DNA from: Foetidibacter luteolus
GTDB taxonomy: Bacteria > Bacteroidota > Bacteroidia > Chitinophagales > Chitinophagaceae
Direction of reading: 5' to 3'
Length of the DNA stretch: 64,000 nucleotides
Assembly: GCF_009650435.1 (NCBI RefSeq)
Contig: NZ_VVIP01000078.1
Coordinates: forward strand, 1-64,000
The translations under genes and the position numbers were made by a program. Position 1 is the stretch's first letter; every line of letters begins with the position of its first letter. This document shows positions 44,439 to 53,286 of this stretch, one piece after another. Under the pieces are notes generated by a model. It worked only from the letters and a program-made list of their open reading frames with translations. It ran no database searches and was not told the DNA's origin.

Positions 44439-45347
44439 ATGGGCAAAAGAAAGTTATTCAGCAACGAGTTTAAGGGCATAGCATTGGCCATTACGGCGGT
44501 TATCGTCTGGTCCGGCAACTTCATTGTAGCAAGAGGCGTTATAAAGCATATACCTCCGGTTCGCCTCGCCTTCTTCCGCTGGGCAACGGCAATGGTTATA
44601 CTTACCCCCATCGCGTACAAATCTTTTATGGCAGACAGGCAGGCGGTACTTACCAATGCCCGCTATTTTTTTCTTCCTGCGTTTTTAGGCGTTACACTAT
44701 ATAATACATTCCTGTATGTAGCCGGCCATACCATACCTGCCATTAACCTGGCATTGATAGCCACTACATCTTCCCCGGTATTTGCCATCATACTGGCCGC
44801 CATAATCCTGAAAGAAAAAATTAGCTGGTTAAGAATTGCTGGGCTTGTGCTTTGCATAGCAGGTATTGTACTGCTTATCAGCAAGGGCAGTTGGCAAAAC
44901 CTGGCCAGGTTTCATTTCAGCACCGGGGATGTATGGGCCATAGTGGGCGCATTCACGTTTGCGGCTTACAATGTACTGGTACGCAAAAAGCCGGCAGGCA
45001 TATCGCCGCTAACGTTCCTGTTTGTTGTATTTGGCCTTGGTACTATTATGCTGGTACCAGCTTTTGTGTATGAAAGAATTGTTTCCCCGCCTATTAGCTG
45101 GAACCTTAACCTGGCGCTGGTAATATTATACCTTGGCGCCGGGGCCTGCGTAATATCTTATCTGTGCTGGAACCTGGCCATTGCCAGGCTGGGTGCAGCC
45201 AGAACGGCTTTGTTCGGCAACCTGATCCCTTTGTTCAGCACGGCGGAAGCCATCCTGATTCTCCATGAACGCTTTTTAACTATTCACCTGTTTAGTGGCC
45301 TGCTTGTTATTGCGGGTTTGATAATTGCCAATTACAGGAGAAAATAA
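44439..45347 (+). CDS. EamA/DMT-family transporter
   Basis: The 302-residue protein has ten predicted membrane helices in two EamA repeats, residues about 10-140 and 160-298. Typical features are 'VIVWSGNFIVARGVIKHIPP' with 'VRLAFFRWA' and, in the second half, 'LGAARTALFGNLIPLFSTAEA'. Members export amino acids, metabolites or drugs; the substrate is not evident. It follows the radical SAM gene by 41 bp on the same strand and may be cotranscribed. Confidence 0.9.
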   Translation: MGKRKLFSNEFKGIALAITAVIVWSGNFIVARGVIKHIPPVRLAFFRWATAMVILTPIAYKSFMADRQAVLTNARYFFLPAFLGVTLYNTFLYVAGHTIPAINLALIATTSSPVFAIILAAIILKEKISWLRIAGLVLCIAGIVLLISKGSWQNLARFHFSTGDVWAIVGAFTFAAYNVLVRKKPAGISPLTFLFVVFGLGTIMLVPAFVYERIVSPPISWNLNLALVILYLGAGACVISYLCWNLAIARLGAARTALFGNLIPLFSTAEAILILHERFLTIHLFSGLLVIAGLIIANYRRK

Positions 45348-45632
45348 TAAACAATTAATTAAAAGTGATTTACTCTAAACATTTATTAATTAATGTATTA
45401 AATTGATTAAAACCGGAAAATCGGATTGTAAAATCCGGGATGCAATAATTACTGCATAAAACTATTTTAAGCCCAGGTTCATATCTGCGCAACTATTGAA
45501 AGGGATGGCCGCAATAGCGCCAGGGATTGAAGCGGCTACCCCGCTGAAGGCTTGTGTGCTGGCCCTGCGGCGGAGTAATAGCGAAAAGCCCGGTGCCTTT
45601 GGAAGGCGCCCTATAAAATCTACCTATAACAC
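45348..45632. repeat. Gap with GC-rich dispersed repeat
   Basis: Bases 45521-45615 carry GGGATTGAAGCGGCTACCCC and GGAGTAATAGCGAAAAGCCC, the dispersed repeat. The rest is A+T-rich with no gene. Confidence 0.6.
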
Positions 45633-45661
45633 AAAAAGGTCCCGCATGAAAATGCAGGACC
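45633..45661 (-). terminator. Rho-independent terminator of the Hsp20 gene
   Basis: On the minus strand GGTCCTGCA, a six-base loop, and TGCGGGACC form a 9-bp stem followed by TTTTT, 35 bases after the hsp20 stop codon. Confidence 0.85.
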
Positions 45662-45695
45662 GTCAAATCAAAACCAACTGCTTATGAAAAATCGT

Positions 45696-46121
45696 TTACT
45701 GAATAGTGATTTCTTTTGGTAATACTTTCACTTCTTCTTTTTTGGGAAGCAACAGTTTCAACACACCATTTTCGTATTTAGCCTGTATGCCTTCCACGTT
45801 AATATTATCTTCAACTGTAAAACTGCGCTTAAAGCTGGTTACGTTAAACTCTTTGCGATGGGTTTTATAATCCTTGTTTTCAGTTTCGCTTTTCTTTTCG
45901 TAACTAATGGTTAACAAGCCTTTCTCCAGGTTTACTTTGAAATCTTCTTTACTTAAAGCAGGGGCTACCAACTCTAAATGATAAGCTTCATTTGTTTCAT
46001 GAACGTTTACAGGAGGAGTGCTCCAGCCAGCTTCCTTACCCCAGGCTGTAGTGGGAAAATTGCCAAAGAACTCATCGAACAGGTTGTCAAGATTTCTGTA
46101 GTTGCGTTTTACGAGTGTCAT
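45696..46121 (-). CDS. Hsp20/alpha-crystallin small heat-shock protein
   Basis: The 141-residue chaperone has the alpha-crystallin domain (about residues 30-135), with 'VNVHETNEAYHLELVAPALS' and 'KYENGVLKLLLPKKEE', and ends with 'KEITIQ', the I-x-I type C-terminal anchor. It binds unfolded proteins in the cytoplasm. It is transcribed alone, with a strong terminator, divergent from the bacilliredoxin gene. No HrcA-type inverted repeat was found upstream. Confidence 0.95.
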   Translation of the reverse strand: MTLVKRNYRNLDNLFDEFFGNFPTTAWGKEAGWSTPPVNVHETNEAYHLELVAPALSKEDFKVNLEKGLLTISYEKKSETENKDYKTHRKEFNVTSFKRSFTVEDNINVEGIQAKYENGVLKLLLPKKEEVKVLPKEITIQ

Positions 46122-46313
46122 AACTTATTCAATTTTTAGGTTTGTAAATATTTGCAGAGCATAATTCAAACCCTGTACCATGCCATTTTCCAGGTATAAA
46201 ATCCGAAATTTTGTCTTTGCAGCGTGTCCGCAAAAGACAAAAAGTCATATATTCGCAAAGTTAAATGCCAAAAAGTCAACTTATAAGCGGTTACGTTGAA
46301 TGCTGATTTGACT

Positions 46314-46346
46314 TATTTTTGTAATCTCAAATTTTAAAAAGAGGAG
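46314..46346 (+). promoter_or_regulatory. Promoter box and ribosome site of bacilliredoxin gene
   Basis: TATTTTTG at 46314-46321 matches the TAnnTTTG box, with TTG about 18 bases upstream. GAGGAG at 46341-46346 is a good Shine-Dalgarno sequence, unusual in this window, five bases before ATG 46352. Confidence 0.6.
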
Positions 46347-46351
46347 AAAAG

Positions 46352-46765
46352 ATGTATCCAGCAGAAATAGTGATGCCGATGAAGGCAGAGTTAACAGAAA
46401 ATGGCTTTGATGAATTGCTTACACCTAATGAAGTAGATACGGCACTGGCAAAAGAAGGCACTACACTGGTGGTGGTTAATTCGGTTTGCGGTTGTGCGGC
46501 AGGCGCAGCAAGACCGGGGGTAGTAATGGCGGTTAACAACTCGCCCAAGCGCCCAGACCATTTAACTACCGCATTCGCAGGTTTTGACACAGAGGCTGTA
46601 CAGAAAGTAAGGGAGCACCTGTTGCCTTATCCTCCTTCATCCCCGGCAATTGCATTGTTTAAAGATGGCCAACTGGTGCATATTGTAGAACGCCACCAGA
46701 TAGAAGGCCGTCCGGCACATATAATAGCCAACAACCTTATTGCTGCTTTTGACCAGCATTGCTAA
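46352..46765 (+). CDS. BrxA/BrxB-family bacilliredoxin
   Basis: The 137-residue protein belongs to the YphP/YqiW (BrxA/BrxB) family, thioredoxin-fold proteins that remove bacillithiol or similar thiols from oxidised proteins. The active site is 'NSVCGCAAG' with Cys46-Gly-Cys48; other signatures are 'MYPAEIVMPMKAELTENGF' and 'PPSSPAIALFKDGQLVH'. Both cysteines are present. The ATG is well supported by its ribosome site. A terminator follows 52 bp after the stop. Confidence 0.95.
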   Translation: MYPAEIVMPMKAELTENGFDELLTPNEVDTALAKEGTTLVVVNSVCGCAAGAARPGVVMAVNNSPKRPDHLTTAFAGFDTEAVQKVREHLLPYPPSSPAIALFKDGQLVHIVERHQIEGRPAHIIANNLIAAFDQHC

Positions 46766-46817
46766 GCAGTTAAAATTATCCATGCGGGCAGCTTTGCCAA
46801 TGGATGGGTTAGTAAAT

Positions 46818-46851
46818 ATAACCTCCTTATTCCTGGGGAGGTTATTTTTTT
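46818..46851 (+). terminator. Rho-independent terminator of bacilliredoxin gene
   Basis: ATAACCTCC (46818-46826) and GGAGGTTAT (46837-46845) form a perfect 9-bp stem around a 10-base loop, followed by seven T. Confidence 0.9.
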
Positions 46852-46948
46852 GCGCTTCAACGCCAAAAAACAGGCAAACTAAATAGCCGGTACACCAACT
46901 ATAAACTGTTTTGTATATCATTGCAAACCATAATGCCAAAAACATTTC

Positions 46949-48247
46949 ATGTATCCCAATCTCTACTATTTATTCAAAGATTTATTCGGAATAAGCCTGC
47001 CTGCCTTAAAAATAGTTAACAGCTTTGGCTTTTTTGTGGCTGTATCTTTTCTTATATCCGCATGGGTACTGGTAAAGGAGCTTAGACGCAAACAGGCAGA
47101 AGGGTTATTAACTTATTCCGATTCAGTAGTTACGGTGGGGGAGCCCGCAAGTGCGGGAGAAATGTTGCTGAACTTTATATTAGGGTTTATACTGGGCTAC
47201 AAAATACTGGGGGTTTTTATTATTAAGGGGGCGTTGGATAATCCGCAGGCATTTATCTTTTCCGGCAGGGGCAGCCTGCCTGCAGCCCTGGTGCTGGGCG
47301 GCTTGTTCGCCTGGTTAAAATGGAGAGAAAAAAACAAAGTAAAACTTGCCAAGCCAGAAAAAAGGACCATACGGTTGTGGCCAAGCGACAGGGTTGGAGA
47401 TGTGGTGATTATTGCCGCAGCCTCGGGCTTTATTGGCGCCAAAATTTTTGACAACCTGGAAAACTGGGACAGGTTTATCCAAAACCCCGTTGGCAACCTG
47501 CTATCGCCCAGCGGCCTTACCTACTACGGCGGCTTAATATGCGCCACCATTGCTTTGGGCTATTACTTTAAAAAACATAAGATACCCTATGTACATATCT
47601 GCGATGCGGCAGCACCAGTGCTATTGCTGGCTTATGGACTGGGAAGAATAGGTTGCCAGGTTGCCGGAGATGGCGACTGGGGTATTGTTAACAGTGCCTA
47701 CGTAAGCGATGCTGCGGGTAAAGTATCACCTGCCGCACCCGGGCAGTTCCAGGCTGCTTTGCAGTCAAATACCACATTCTATCTTCAGCAATTCGGGTCT
47801 GTTAATAATGTACACCATAAACCATTTTCCGGTTTTGCAGGCCTGCCAGACTGGTTTTTTGCCTACACTTATCCCAACAATGTAAACGGCGAAGGTGTTG
47901 CCATACCTGGGTGCGATTGGGGCGAATATTGCAACCGCCTTCCGTTACCTGTATACCCAACGCCATTGTATGAAATTATTATGTGCCTGCTGCTTTTCGC
48001 ACTGGTTTGGGCCTTGCGTAAAAAAATAAAAGTGCCAGGCCGCATATTTGCCGTTTACCTTATACTAAACGGGCTGGAAAGGTTTTTTATCGAGAAAATA
48101 AGGGTCAATACTACCTATAACCTTTTTGGCTTTCACCCCACACAGGCTGAAATCATATCTACGCTGCTTGTTGTAGCCGGCATCGCTTTATATGCGTATG
48201 CGCCCAAAATAAAAACCCCGGTTTACGAAAGCCTGGAATCAAAATAG
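46949..48247 (+). CDS. lgt: Prolipoprotein diacylglyceryl transferase
   Basis: The 432-residue membrane enzyme transfers diacylglycerol to the lipobox cysteine of prolipoproteins. The core reads 'LTYYGGLICATIALGYYF' and 'YGLGRIGCQVAGDGDWG', the Lgt signature region, then 'PVYPTPLYEIIMCLLLF' and 'NGLERFFIEKIRVN'. It is about 150 residues longer than E. coli Lgt because of an insert of roughly 80 residues before the PTPLYE stretch and a longer N-terminus. A Tyr stands where E. coli Lgt has His in HGGL; this seems normal for the phylum. Several lipoproteins in this window depend on this enzyme. Confidence 0.92.
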   Translation: MYPNLYYLFKDLFGISLPALKIVNSFGFFVAVSFLISAWVLVKELRRKQAEGLLTYSDSVVTVGEPASAGEMLLNFILGFILGYKILGVFIIKGALDNPQAFIFSGRGSLPAALVLGGLFAWLKWREKNKVKLAKPEKRTIRLWPSDRVGDVVIIAAASGFIGAKIFDNLENWDRFIQNPVGNLLSPSGLTYYGGLICATIALGYYFKKHKIPYVHICDAAAPVLLLAYGLGRIGCQVAGDGDWGIVNSAYVSDAAGKVSPAAPGQFQAALQSNTTFYLQQFGSVNNVHHKPFSGFAGLPDWFFAYTYPNNVNGEGVAIPGCDWGEYCNRLPLPVYPTPLYEIIMCLLLFALVWALRKKIKVPGRIFAVYLILNGLERFFIEKIRVNTTYNLFGFHPTQAEIISTLLVVAGIALYAYAPKIKTPVYESLESK

Positions 48248-48280
48248 TGCGGTTTATTTTTAAGACAGTTTAGACAAAAT

Positions 48281-48380
48281 TTCAGGGCGTGCCCCAGGGG
48301 TCGGGCTTTTCGCTATTACTCCGCCACAGTGCCGGGCTGCGAGGGCTTCAGCGGGGTAGCCGCTTCAATCCCTCACGCAG
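48281..48380. repeat. GC-rich dispersed repeat between convergent genes
   Basis: GGTCGGGCTTTTCGCTATTA and AGCGGGGTAGCCGCTTCAAT match the repeat at 59592-59705 almost word for word. It fills the gap between lgt and the flavoprotein gene. Confidence 0.7.
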
Positions 48381-48395
48381 GCATAGGCTGGCTTA

Positions 48396-49742
48396 TCAGC
48401 TTCCGTAAATGTTTTTGCTCAGGAAGTCGTTTCTAAATTTCCCCGTGGGGTCATACTCTTTCGCCAGTTGAATAAAATCACCATAGCGCTCGTACAAAGA
48501 CTTTAGCCGGGCATTGGGAATGGAGAACAGCTTACCCCAATGCGGTTTTACATTAAACGGCGACAGCTCTTTTTCAATTATGGGCAACAGCTTGCTAACC
48601 GCATCCCACTCCTGCTTCCACGTAAAATGTATGGCCACGCTGTCTTGTTTATAGCAAGGGCTCATCCACAAATCATCAGCGGCAATAGTACGTATTTCCG
48701 ATATGAACAAATGCGGCCCCACCTGTTTGCCCAAGCGGGCTATAGCCTGTATGGCTTCAACCGCATGGCGGCGCGGCACAAAAAATTCAGACTGCAACTC
48801 CTTACCGCTGCTGGGCGTAAAGCCCATTTTAAAATGCGGCATGCGTTCGTACCAGGGGCCCGGTATGCCTAACTGTTCAGTACAATGCTCTGCAGAAAGT
48901 TCAGCAATTGGGTGCAGGTTTTTTGAAGCTGCAATCGCACCAAAAAATTCGGCTTCTTTGTTAAATGGGGCGCCAGGCTCTGCCTTGCTTTTAATCCATA
49001 CCTCGTTAATGCTGTCGCTTTGCCAATCTGTAAAAAGGCTAACACTGTAACCTGCTGATTCAATTTCCTCAAAATGATCCTTAAGCTCGCTCATGGGCAA
49101 CCGCTCATACACTACCTGACGCATGGCAAAGTTGGGCTGCAGGTTAAGGGTAACTTTCGAGATAAAACCCAAAGCGCCCAGCGATACCACCGCACCGGCA
49201 AACTTATCGCCATCTTTTTGTCTTGACAGTTGCACAACATCGCCCGAAGCTGTTACCAATTCCAAAGCAGCCACGGCTGTTGCCAGGTTCCCGTTTTTAT
49301 CCCCTGAACCATGCGTGGCGGTGGCGCAGGCCCCAGCTATGGATATATGCGGCAAAGAAGCAAGGTTATGCAGGGCAAACCCATTACTTTCAAGATACGG
49401 GCATAGCTGCCCGTACTTTATCCCGGCGCCCACTGTTACCGTGGCGGCTTGTTTATCCAGTTCTATTACCTTATCAAATTTTCCAGAAGATACAAGCTGA
49501 TGGGTGCTGTCTGCAATGCCGTTGAAGCAATGCCGGGTGCCCAACGCCTTCATTTTGCTGTACTTCTTTACCAAGGCCTTTAGCTGCTCCAATGTCTCAG
49601 GAGTATCCAGGTTGGTAGTACTGTATTCGTAATTACCGGCCCAGTTTCTTAGTTTTTCTTTTTGGCTGAAACTTATCATAGGCGAAAACATAGCCCCTGT
49701 TACCAGGGCTGAAGATAATTTTACAAAGGTTCGTTTGTGCAT
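48396..49742 (-). CDS. FAD-linked oxidase (alditol/aldonolactone oxidase type), exported
   Basis: The 448-residue protein has an N-terminal export signal ('MHKRTFVKLSSALVTGAMFS'), an FAD-binding PCMH-type domain with 'ALGTRHCFNGIAD' near residue 59, whose His would be the covalent flavin site as in alditol oxidases, and 'GACATATHGSGDKNGN'. The C-terminal part matches the aldonolactone oxidase (ALO) domain ('GKLFSIPNARLKSLYERY'). Substrates in this family are sugar alcohols or lactones; the exact one is not evident. An export signal is unusual against the cytoplasmic actinobacterial enzymes. Confidence 0.87.
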   Translation of the reverse strand: MHKRTFVKLSSALVTGAMFSPMISFSQKEKLRNWAGNYEYSTTNLDTPETLEQLKALVKKYSKMKALGTRHCFNGIADSTHQLVSSGKFDKVIELDKQAATVTVGAGIKYGQLCPYLESNGFALHNLASLPHISIAGACATATHGSGDKNGNLATAVAALELVTASGDVVQLSRQKDGDKFAGAVVSLGALGFISKVTLNLQPNFAMRQVVYERLPMSELKDHFEEIESAGYSVSLFTDWQSDSINEVWIKSKAEPGAPFNKEAEFFGAIAASKNLHPIAELSAEHCTEQLGIPGPWYERMPHFKMGFTPSSGKELQSEFFVPRRHAVEAIQAIARLGKQVGPHLFISEIRTIAADDLWMSPCYKQDSVAIHFTWKQEWDAVSKLLPIIEKELSPFNVKPHWGKLFSIPNARLKSLYERYGDFIQLAKEYDPTGKFRNDFLSKNIYGS

Positions 49743-49829
49743 GTTTCATACGGCTTTGCACTAAAGCTACATGATGGGCCGGAAAATTTCAAAACTAATA
49801 TAATTATGAGTGAGCAGGTGTAAATAGCT

Positions 49830-50696
49830 TTAAGCTTTCAGCAATTCCCTCAAACAAAGCTCCAGGCTTTGCTGCCAGGGTTTGTCTGCAAGGTTATACT
49901 GGCCGTGGATTTTAGTGGTATCCATCGCGGAATAAGCAGGACGCTTTGCCGGTGTAGGATAAGCTGTTGTAGGTATGGGCAGCACATTGCTGTTTAGCTG
50001 CGCCTTATCCCGTATGGCAACGGCAAAGTCGTACCAGGAAATGATACCCGCATTGCTGTAATGATAAACACCAGCAACAAAGCTGCCTGATTTGATGACG
50101 GCCATGATTGCATCAGCGAGATCGAAGGCGTAAGTTGGCGAGCCAAGTTGGTCGCTTACAACGCGTATTTCCGGCCTTTCTTTCATTAACCGCAGCATGG
50201 TTTTTACGAAGTTATTACCATAATAACTGTACACCCAGGAAGTGCGGATGATGACTGTTTGAGGGTTGTTTTCCAAAGCCAGTTTTTCCCCAATCCACTT
50301 GGAGTAACCATAATAGTTTACCGGTTCTGCAGGATGGTTAACCGGGTATGGCGCTGTGCCCTGTCCATTGAACACGTAATCCGTTGAAATATGAATAAGC
50401 TTTGTATTGTACTGTTTGCAAAGCATGGCTATTGCGCCTACCGTTTCGCCATTTACTTTGTACGCATTTTCCTGGTCGCTTTCGGCTTTATCTACAGCAG
50501 TGTAAGCAGCACAGTTAACAAAGTATGCAGGCTGGTATTTTTCAAAAGCAGCAGTTAAAGCATGAGGATTGGAAAGGTCTGCCTCTTCCCTGCCGAGAAA
50601 GACAAAATGATAATCCTCAAAGTTGGGGGTAATGGTTTGCAGCGCATGACCAAGCTGGCCATTTTTACCGGTAACAAGTATGACAGGTTTGCTCAT
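49830..50696 (-). CDS. rfbD: dTDP-4-dehydrorhamnose reductase
   Basis: The 288-residue short-chain dehydrogenase has the Rossmann motif 'VTGKNGQLGHAL' (residues 8-19) and the catalytic 'YYGYSKWIGEKLA' with Tyr-x-x-x-Lys. 'ISTDYVFNGQGTAPYP' is a strong RfbD signature. It makes dTDP-L-rhamnose, the last step of the pathway, for surface polysaccharide. rfbA, rfbB and rfbC are not in the window. It is separated from the other nucleotide-sugar genes by a 280-bp repeat-filled gap. Confidence 0.94.
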   Translation of the reverse strand: MSKPVILVTGKNGQLGHALQTITPNFEDYHFVFLGREEADLSNPHALTAAFEKYQPAYFVNCAAYTAVDKAESDQENAYKVNGETVGAIAMLCKQYNTKLIHISTDYVFNGQGTAPYPVNHPAEPVNYYGYSKWIGEKLALENNPQTVIIRTSWVYSYYGNNFVKTMLRLMKERPEIRVVSDQLGSPTYAFDLADAIMAVIKSGSFVAGVYHYSNAGIISWYDFAVAIRDKAQLNSNVLPIPTTAYPTPAKRPAYSAMDTTKIHGQYNLADKPWQQSLELCLRELLKA

Positions 50697-50976
50697 GTAA
50701 TAAGTTTTAAGTTAACATTCCCCGCCTTCGACAAGCTCAGGCTGACAATGCCTTCGACAGGCTCAGGCTGACAATGCCGACAACAAGCCTTCGACAGGCC
50801 CAGGCTTGACAGCACCAGGCAAATGGAAGAGATAAGGATAGTAAATAATTACGCTGTTGCACTTTGCGCCAGGGATAGAAGCGGAAAGCCCGCAACCACC
50901 GGAGCCTTAGCGGAGGTGGTGAGGACTTGCAGCGGATAGCCCGGCCCGCAGGGGGCGCCATAATAATTTCTTCTCC
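50697..50976. repeat. Triplet of TTCGACAGGCTCAGGCTGACA plus GC-rich repeat
   Basis: Three tandem copies of the element lie at 50725-50811 (CCTTCGACAAGCTCAGGCTG, CCTTCGACAGGCTCAGGCTG, CCTTCGACAGGCCCAGGCTT). A copy of the GC-rich dispersed repeat follows at 50860-50962. No gene is present. The block splits the nucleotide-sugar gene cluster. Confidence 0.75.
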
Positions 50977-52269
50977 TCACAAACTCCAGTAAGCCCTTTT
51001 TGAAATTTTGTTCCTGTATATGCCCTTAAGATCGGCTATTAAGCCATGCTCTTTGGTAATGGCGGCAAAATAAGCATCGCCCAGGTGGCAAAACTCGTCG
51101 TGAGAAACCGCGATGATTACCGCGTCGTAGTTATCACCCGGTTTTTCCACCAGTTCAAAACCGTACTCATGCTTTACATCGGCACTGCAGGCATTGGGGT
51201 CGTACACTTCAACATTAAGATAGTAAGACTCCAGGTTTTCCACCACATCAGCCACTTTTGAGTTGCGTATATCTGTAACGTTTTCTTTAAACGTGGCGCC
51301 GAGTACCAGTATCCTGGCCTCTTTTATGTTGCCGTTGTATTTAATGATGTGCTGCAATACTTTTTTGGCCACATAATTACCCATGGCATCGTTTACATGC
51401 CTGCCCGCAAGTACCACCCTTGATATATAGCCCAACTCAGAAGCCTTGTAGGTAAGGTAATATGGGTCAACACCAATGCAGTGGCCACCAACGAGACCGG
51501 GATAAAATCGGAGAAAGTTCCATTTGGTGCCAGCGGCTTCCAATACTTCGGAAGTGCTGATGTTCATTTTATCGAAAATAATGGACAGCTCATTCATCAG
51601 GGCGATGTTCAAATCACGCTGGGTATTCTCAATTACTTTGGCTGCTTCGGCCACTTTTATGGAGGAAGCTTTGAACACACCGGCCTTTACCACAAGGGAA
51701 TACACTTTTGCTATCTGTTCCGCAGCCTCTTCGTCGCTGCCGGAGACTACTTTTACCACATTTTCAAGCGTGTGTTTTTTATCGCCGGGGTTTATTCTTT
51801 CGGGCGAATACCCTACCTTAAAATCAATACCAGCTTTTAAGCCACTCAGTTTTTCAATAACGGGTACACAATCTTCCTCGGTACAACCGGGGTAAACCGT
51901 GGACTCGAAAACCACATAATCGCCAGGCTTTATTACCTGCCCAACAGTTTTGGATGCCTTTAAAAGCAATGAGATATCGGGAACTTTGTGCTCATCTACC
52001 GGGGTAGGAACAGCAACAATGTAGAAGGAAGCCTCTTTAAGGGCGTTAACGGATGATGTGAAAATGATGTCGGCATTTTCAAAATCGGATGCGGATAGTT
52101 CTCTGGAAGGGTCGGTAGCCTGCTGCATCAGCTTTATCCTTTCTTCGTTGATATCAAAACCAACTACCGGAATTTTTTTGGCGAAAGCCAATGCAACAGG
52201 TAAACCAACATAACCCAGACCCAGCACTGCGAGCCTGGATTGCCTGTTAATTAAAGCAGAAGATATCAT
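50977..52269 (-). CDS. Nucleotide-sugar dehydrogenase (TviB/WbpO type)
   Basis: The 430-residue enzyme belongs to the UDP-sugar 6-dehydrogenase superfamily and resembles TviB/WbpO, which oxidise UDP-N-acetylgalactosamine or -glucosamine to the uronic acid. NAD motif '[19 protein letters not shown]' lies at residues 14-32; the catalytic cysteine is in '[19 protein letters not shown]'. The start overlaps the end of the decarboxylase gene by 4 bp. It is distinct from the UDP-glucose dehydrogenase two genes upstream, so the cluster holds two separate uronic-acid branches. Confidence 0.9.
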   Translation of the reverse strand: MISSALINRQSRLAVLGLGYVGLPVALAFAKKIPVVGFDINEERIKLMQQATDPSRELSASDFENADIIFTSSVNALKEASFYIVAVPTPVDEHKVPDISLLLKASKTVGQVIKPGDYVVFESTVYPGCTEEDCVPVIEKLSGLKAGIDFKVGYSPERINPGDKKHTLENVVKVVSGSDEEAAEQIAKVYSLVVKAGVFKASSIKVAEAAKVIENTQRDLNIALMNELSIIFDKMNISTSEVLEAAGTKWNFLRFYPGLVGGHCIGVDPYYLTYKASELGYISRVVLAGRHVNDAMGNYVAKKVLQHIIKYNGNIKEARILVLGATFKENVTDIRNSKVADVVENLESYYLNVEVYDPNACSADVKHEYGFELVEKPGDNYDAVIIAVSHDEFCHLGDAYFAAITKEHGLIADLKGIYRNKISKRAYWSL

Positions 52270-53249
52270 TTATTACTTTGAAATTCTTTTGGCTGCTTTT
52301 GCAGTTCTTCTTTGGGTAAGGATTTAAAATATTCATAGGTTATGCGAAGACCGTCTGCACGGGAAACTTTAGGTTCCCATCCTAAAATTTCTTTAGCCTT
52401 TGTAATGTTTGGCTGGCGCTGCTTGGGATCATCCACCGGCAGCGGTTTGTAGCTGATTTTTACAGAAGAGCCAGTAAGTTTAAGCACTTCCTCAGCAAAT
52501 TCCTTCAATGTTATTTCCACCGGGTTGCCAACATTTACCGGCTTGGCGTAATCGCTCATCAGCAAACGGTAAATGCCTTCCACCAGGTCGTCAACATAAC
52601 AAAAACTGCGTGTTTGGCTGCCATCTCCAAATACGGTAAGGTCTTCTCCCCTTAAAGCCTGGCCAATGAACGCTGGTAAGGCGCGGCCGTCGTTGAGCCT
52701 CATGCGGGGGCCGTAAGTGTTAAAGATACGCACAATACGCGTTTCAACACCGTGAAAAGTATGATAGGCCATGGTAATGGCTTCCTGGAAGCGTTTTGCT
52801 TCGTCGTACACACCACGTGGACCTACCGGGTTTACATTACCCCAGTATTCTTCTGTCTGCGGGTGTACAAGTGGATCGCCATATACTTCGCTGGTGGATG
52901 CAACCAATATCCTGGCGCCTTTTGCTTTGGCCAGGCCAAGGCAATTGTGGGTACCCAGCGAACCAACCTTAAGCGTTTGGATAGGTATTTTAAGATAGTC
53001 TATCGGGCTTGCAGGGGATGCGAAATGCAGGATATAATCCAGCGGGCCCGGCACATGGATAAACTTGGAAACATCGTGGTGATAAAACTCAAAATCTTCC
53101 AGCTTAAAGAGGTGTTCGATATTCTTAAGATCGCCGGTTATCAGGTTATCCATGCCTATTACGTGGTAACCTTCCTTTATAAAACGGTCGCACAGGTGAG
53201 AGCCAAGAAACCCTGCTGCGCCTGTTATCAATACTCGTTTTTTTGCCAT
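52266..53249 (-). CDS. UDP-glucuronate decarboxylase-like epimerase
   Basis: The 327-residue short-chain dehydrogenase starts '[20 protein letters not shown]' with the NAD-binding G-x-x-G-x-x-G, and has the catalytic '[12 protein letters not shown]' (Tyr-x-x-x-Lys). '[20 protein letters not shown]' and '[20 protein letters not shown]' match UDP-xylose synthases. It would convert UDP-glucuronate, the product of the preceding ugd gene, to UDP-xylose. dTDP-glucose dehydratase is the main alternative but the sequence and context favour the decarboxylase. It overlaps the next gene by 4 bp. Confidence 0.9.
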   Translation of the reverse strand: MAKKRVLITGAAGFLGSHLCDRFIKEGYHVIGMDNLITGDLKNIEHLFKLEDFEFYHHDVSKFIHVPGPLDYILHFASPASPIDYLKIPIQTLKVGSLGTHNCLGLAKAKGARILVASTSEVYGDPLVHPQTEEYWGNVNPVGPRGVYDEAKRFQEAITMAYHTFHGVETRIVRIFNTYGPRMRLNDGRALPAFIGQALRGEDLTVFGDGSQTRSFCYVDDLVEGIYRLLMSDYAKPVNVGNPVEITLKEFAEEVLKLTGSSVKISYKPLPVDDPKQRQPNITKAKEILGWEPKVSRADGLRITYEYFKSLPKEELQKQPKEFQSNK

Positions 53250-53286
53250 TGGCTTTTCTGATTTGGAAGTTTAGTGTTTATGAAGA

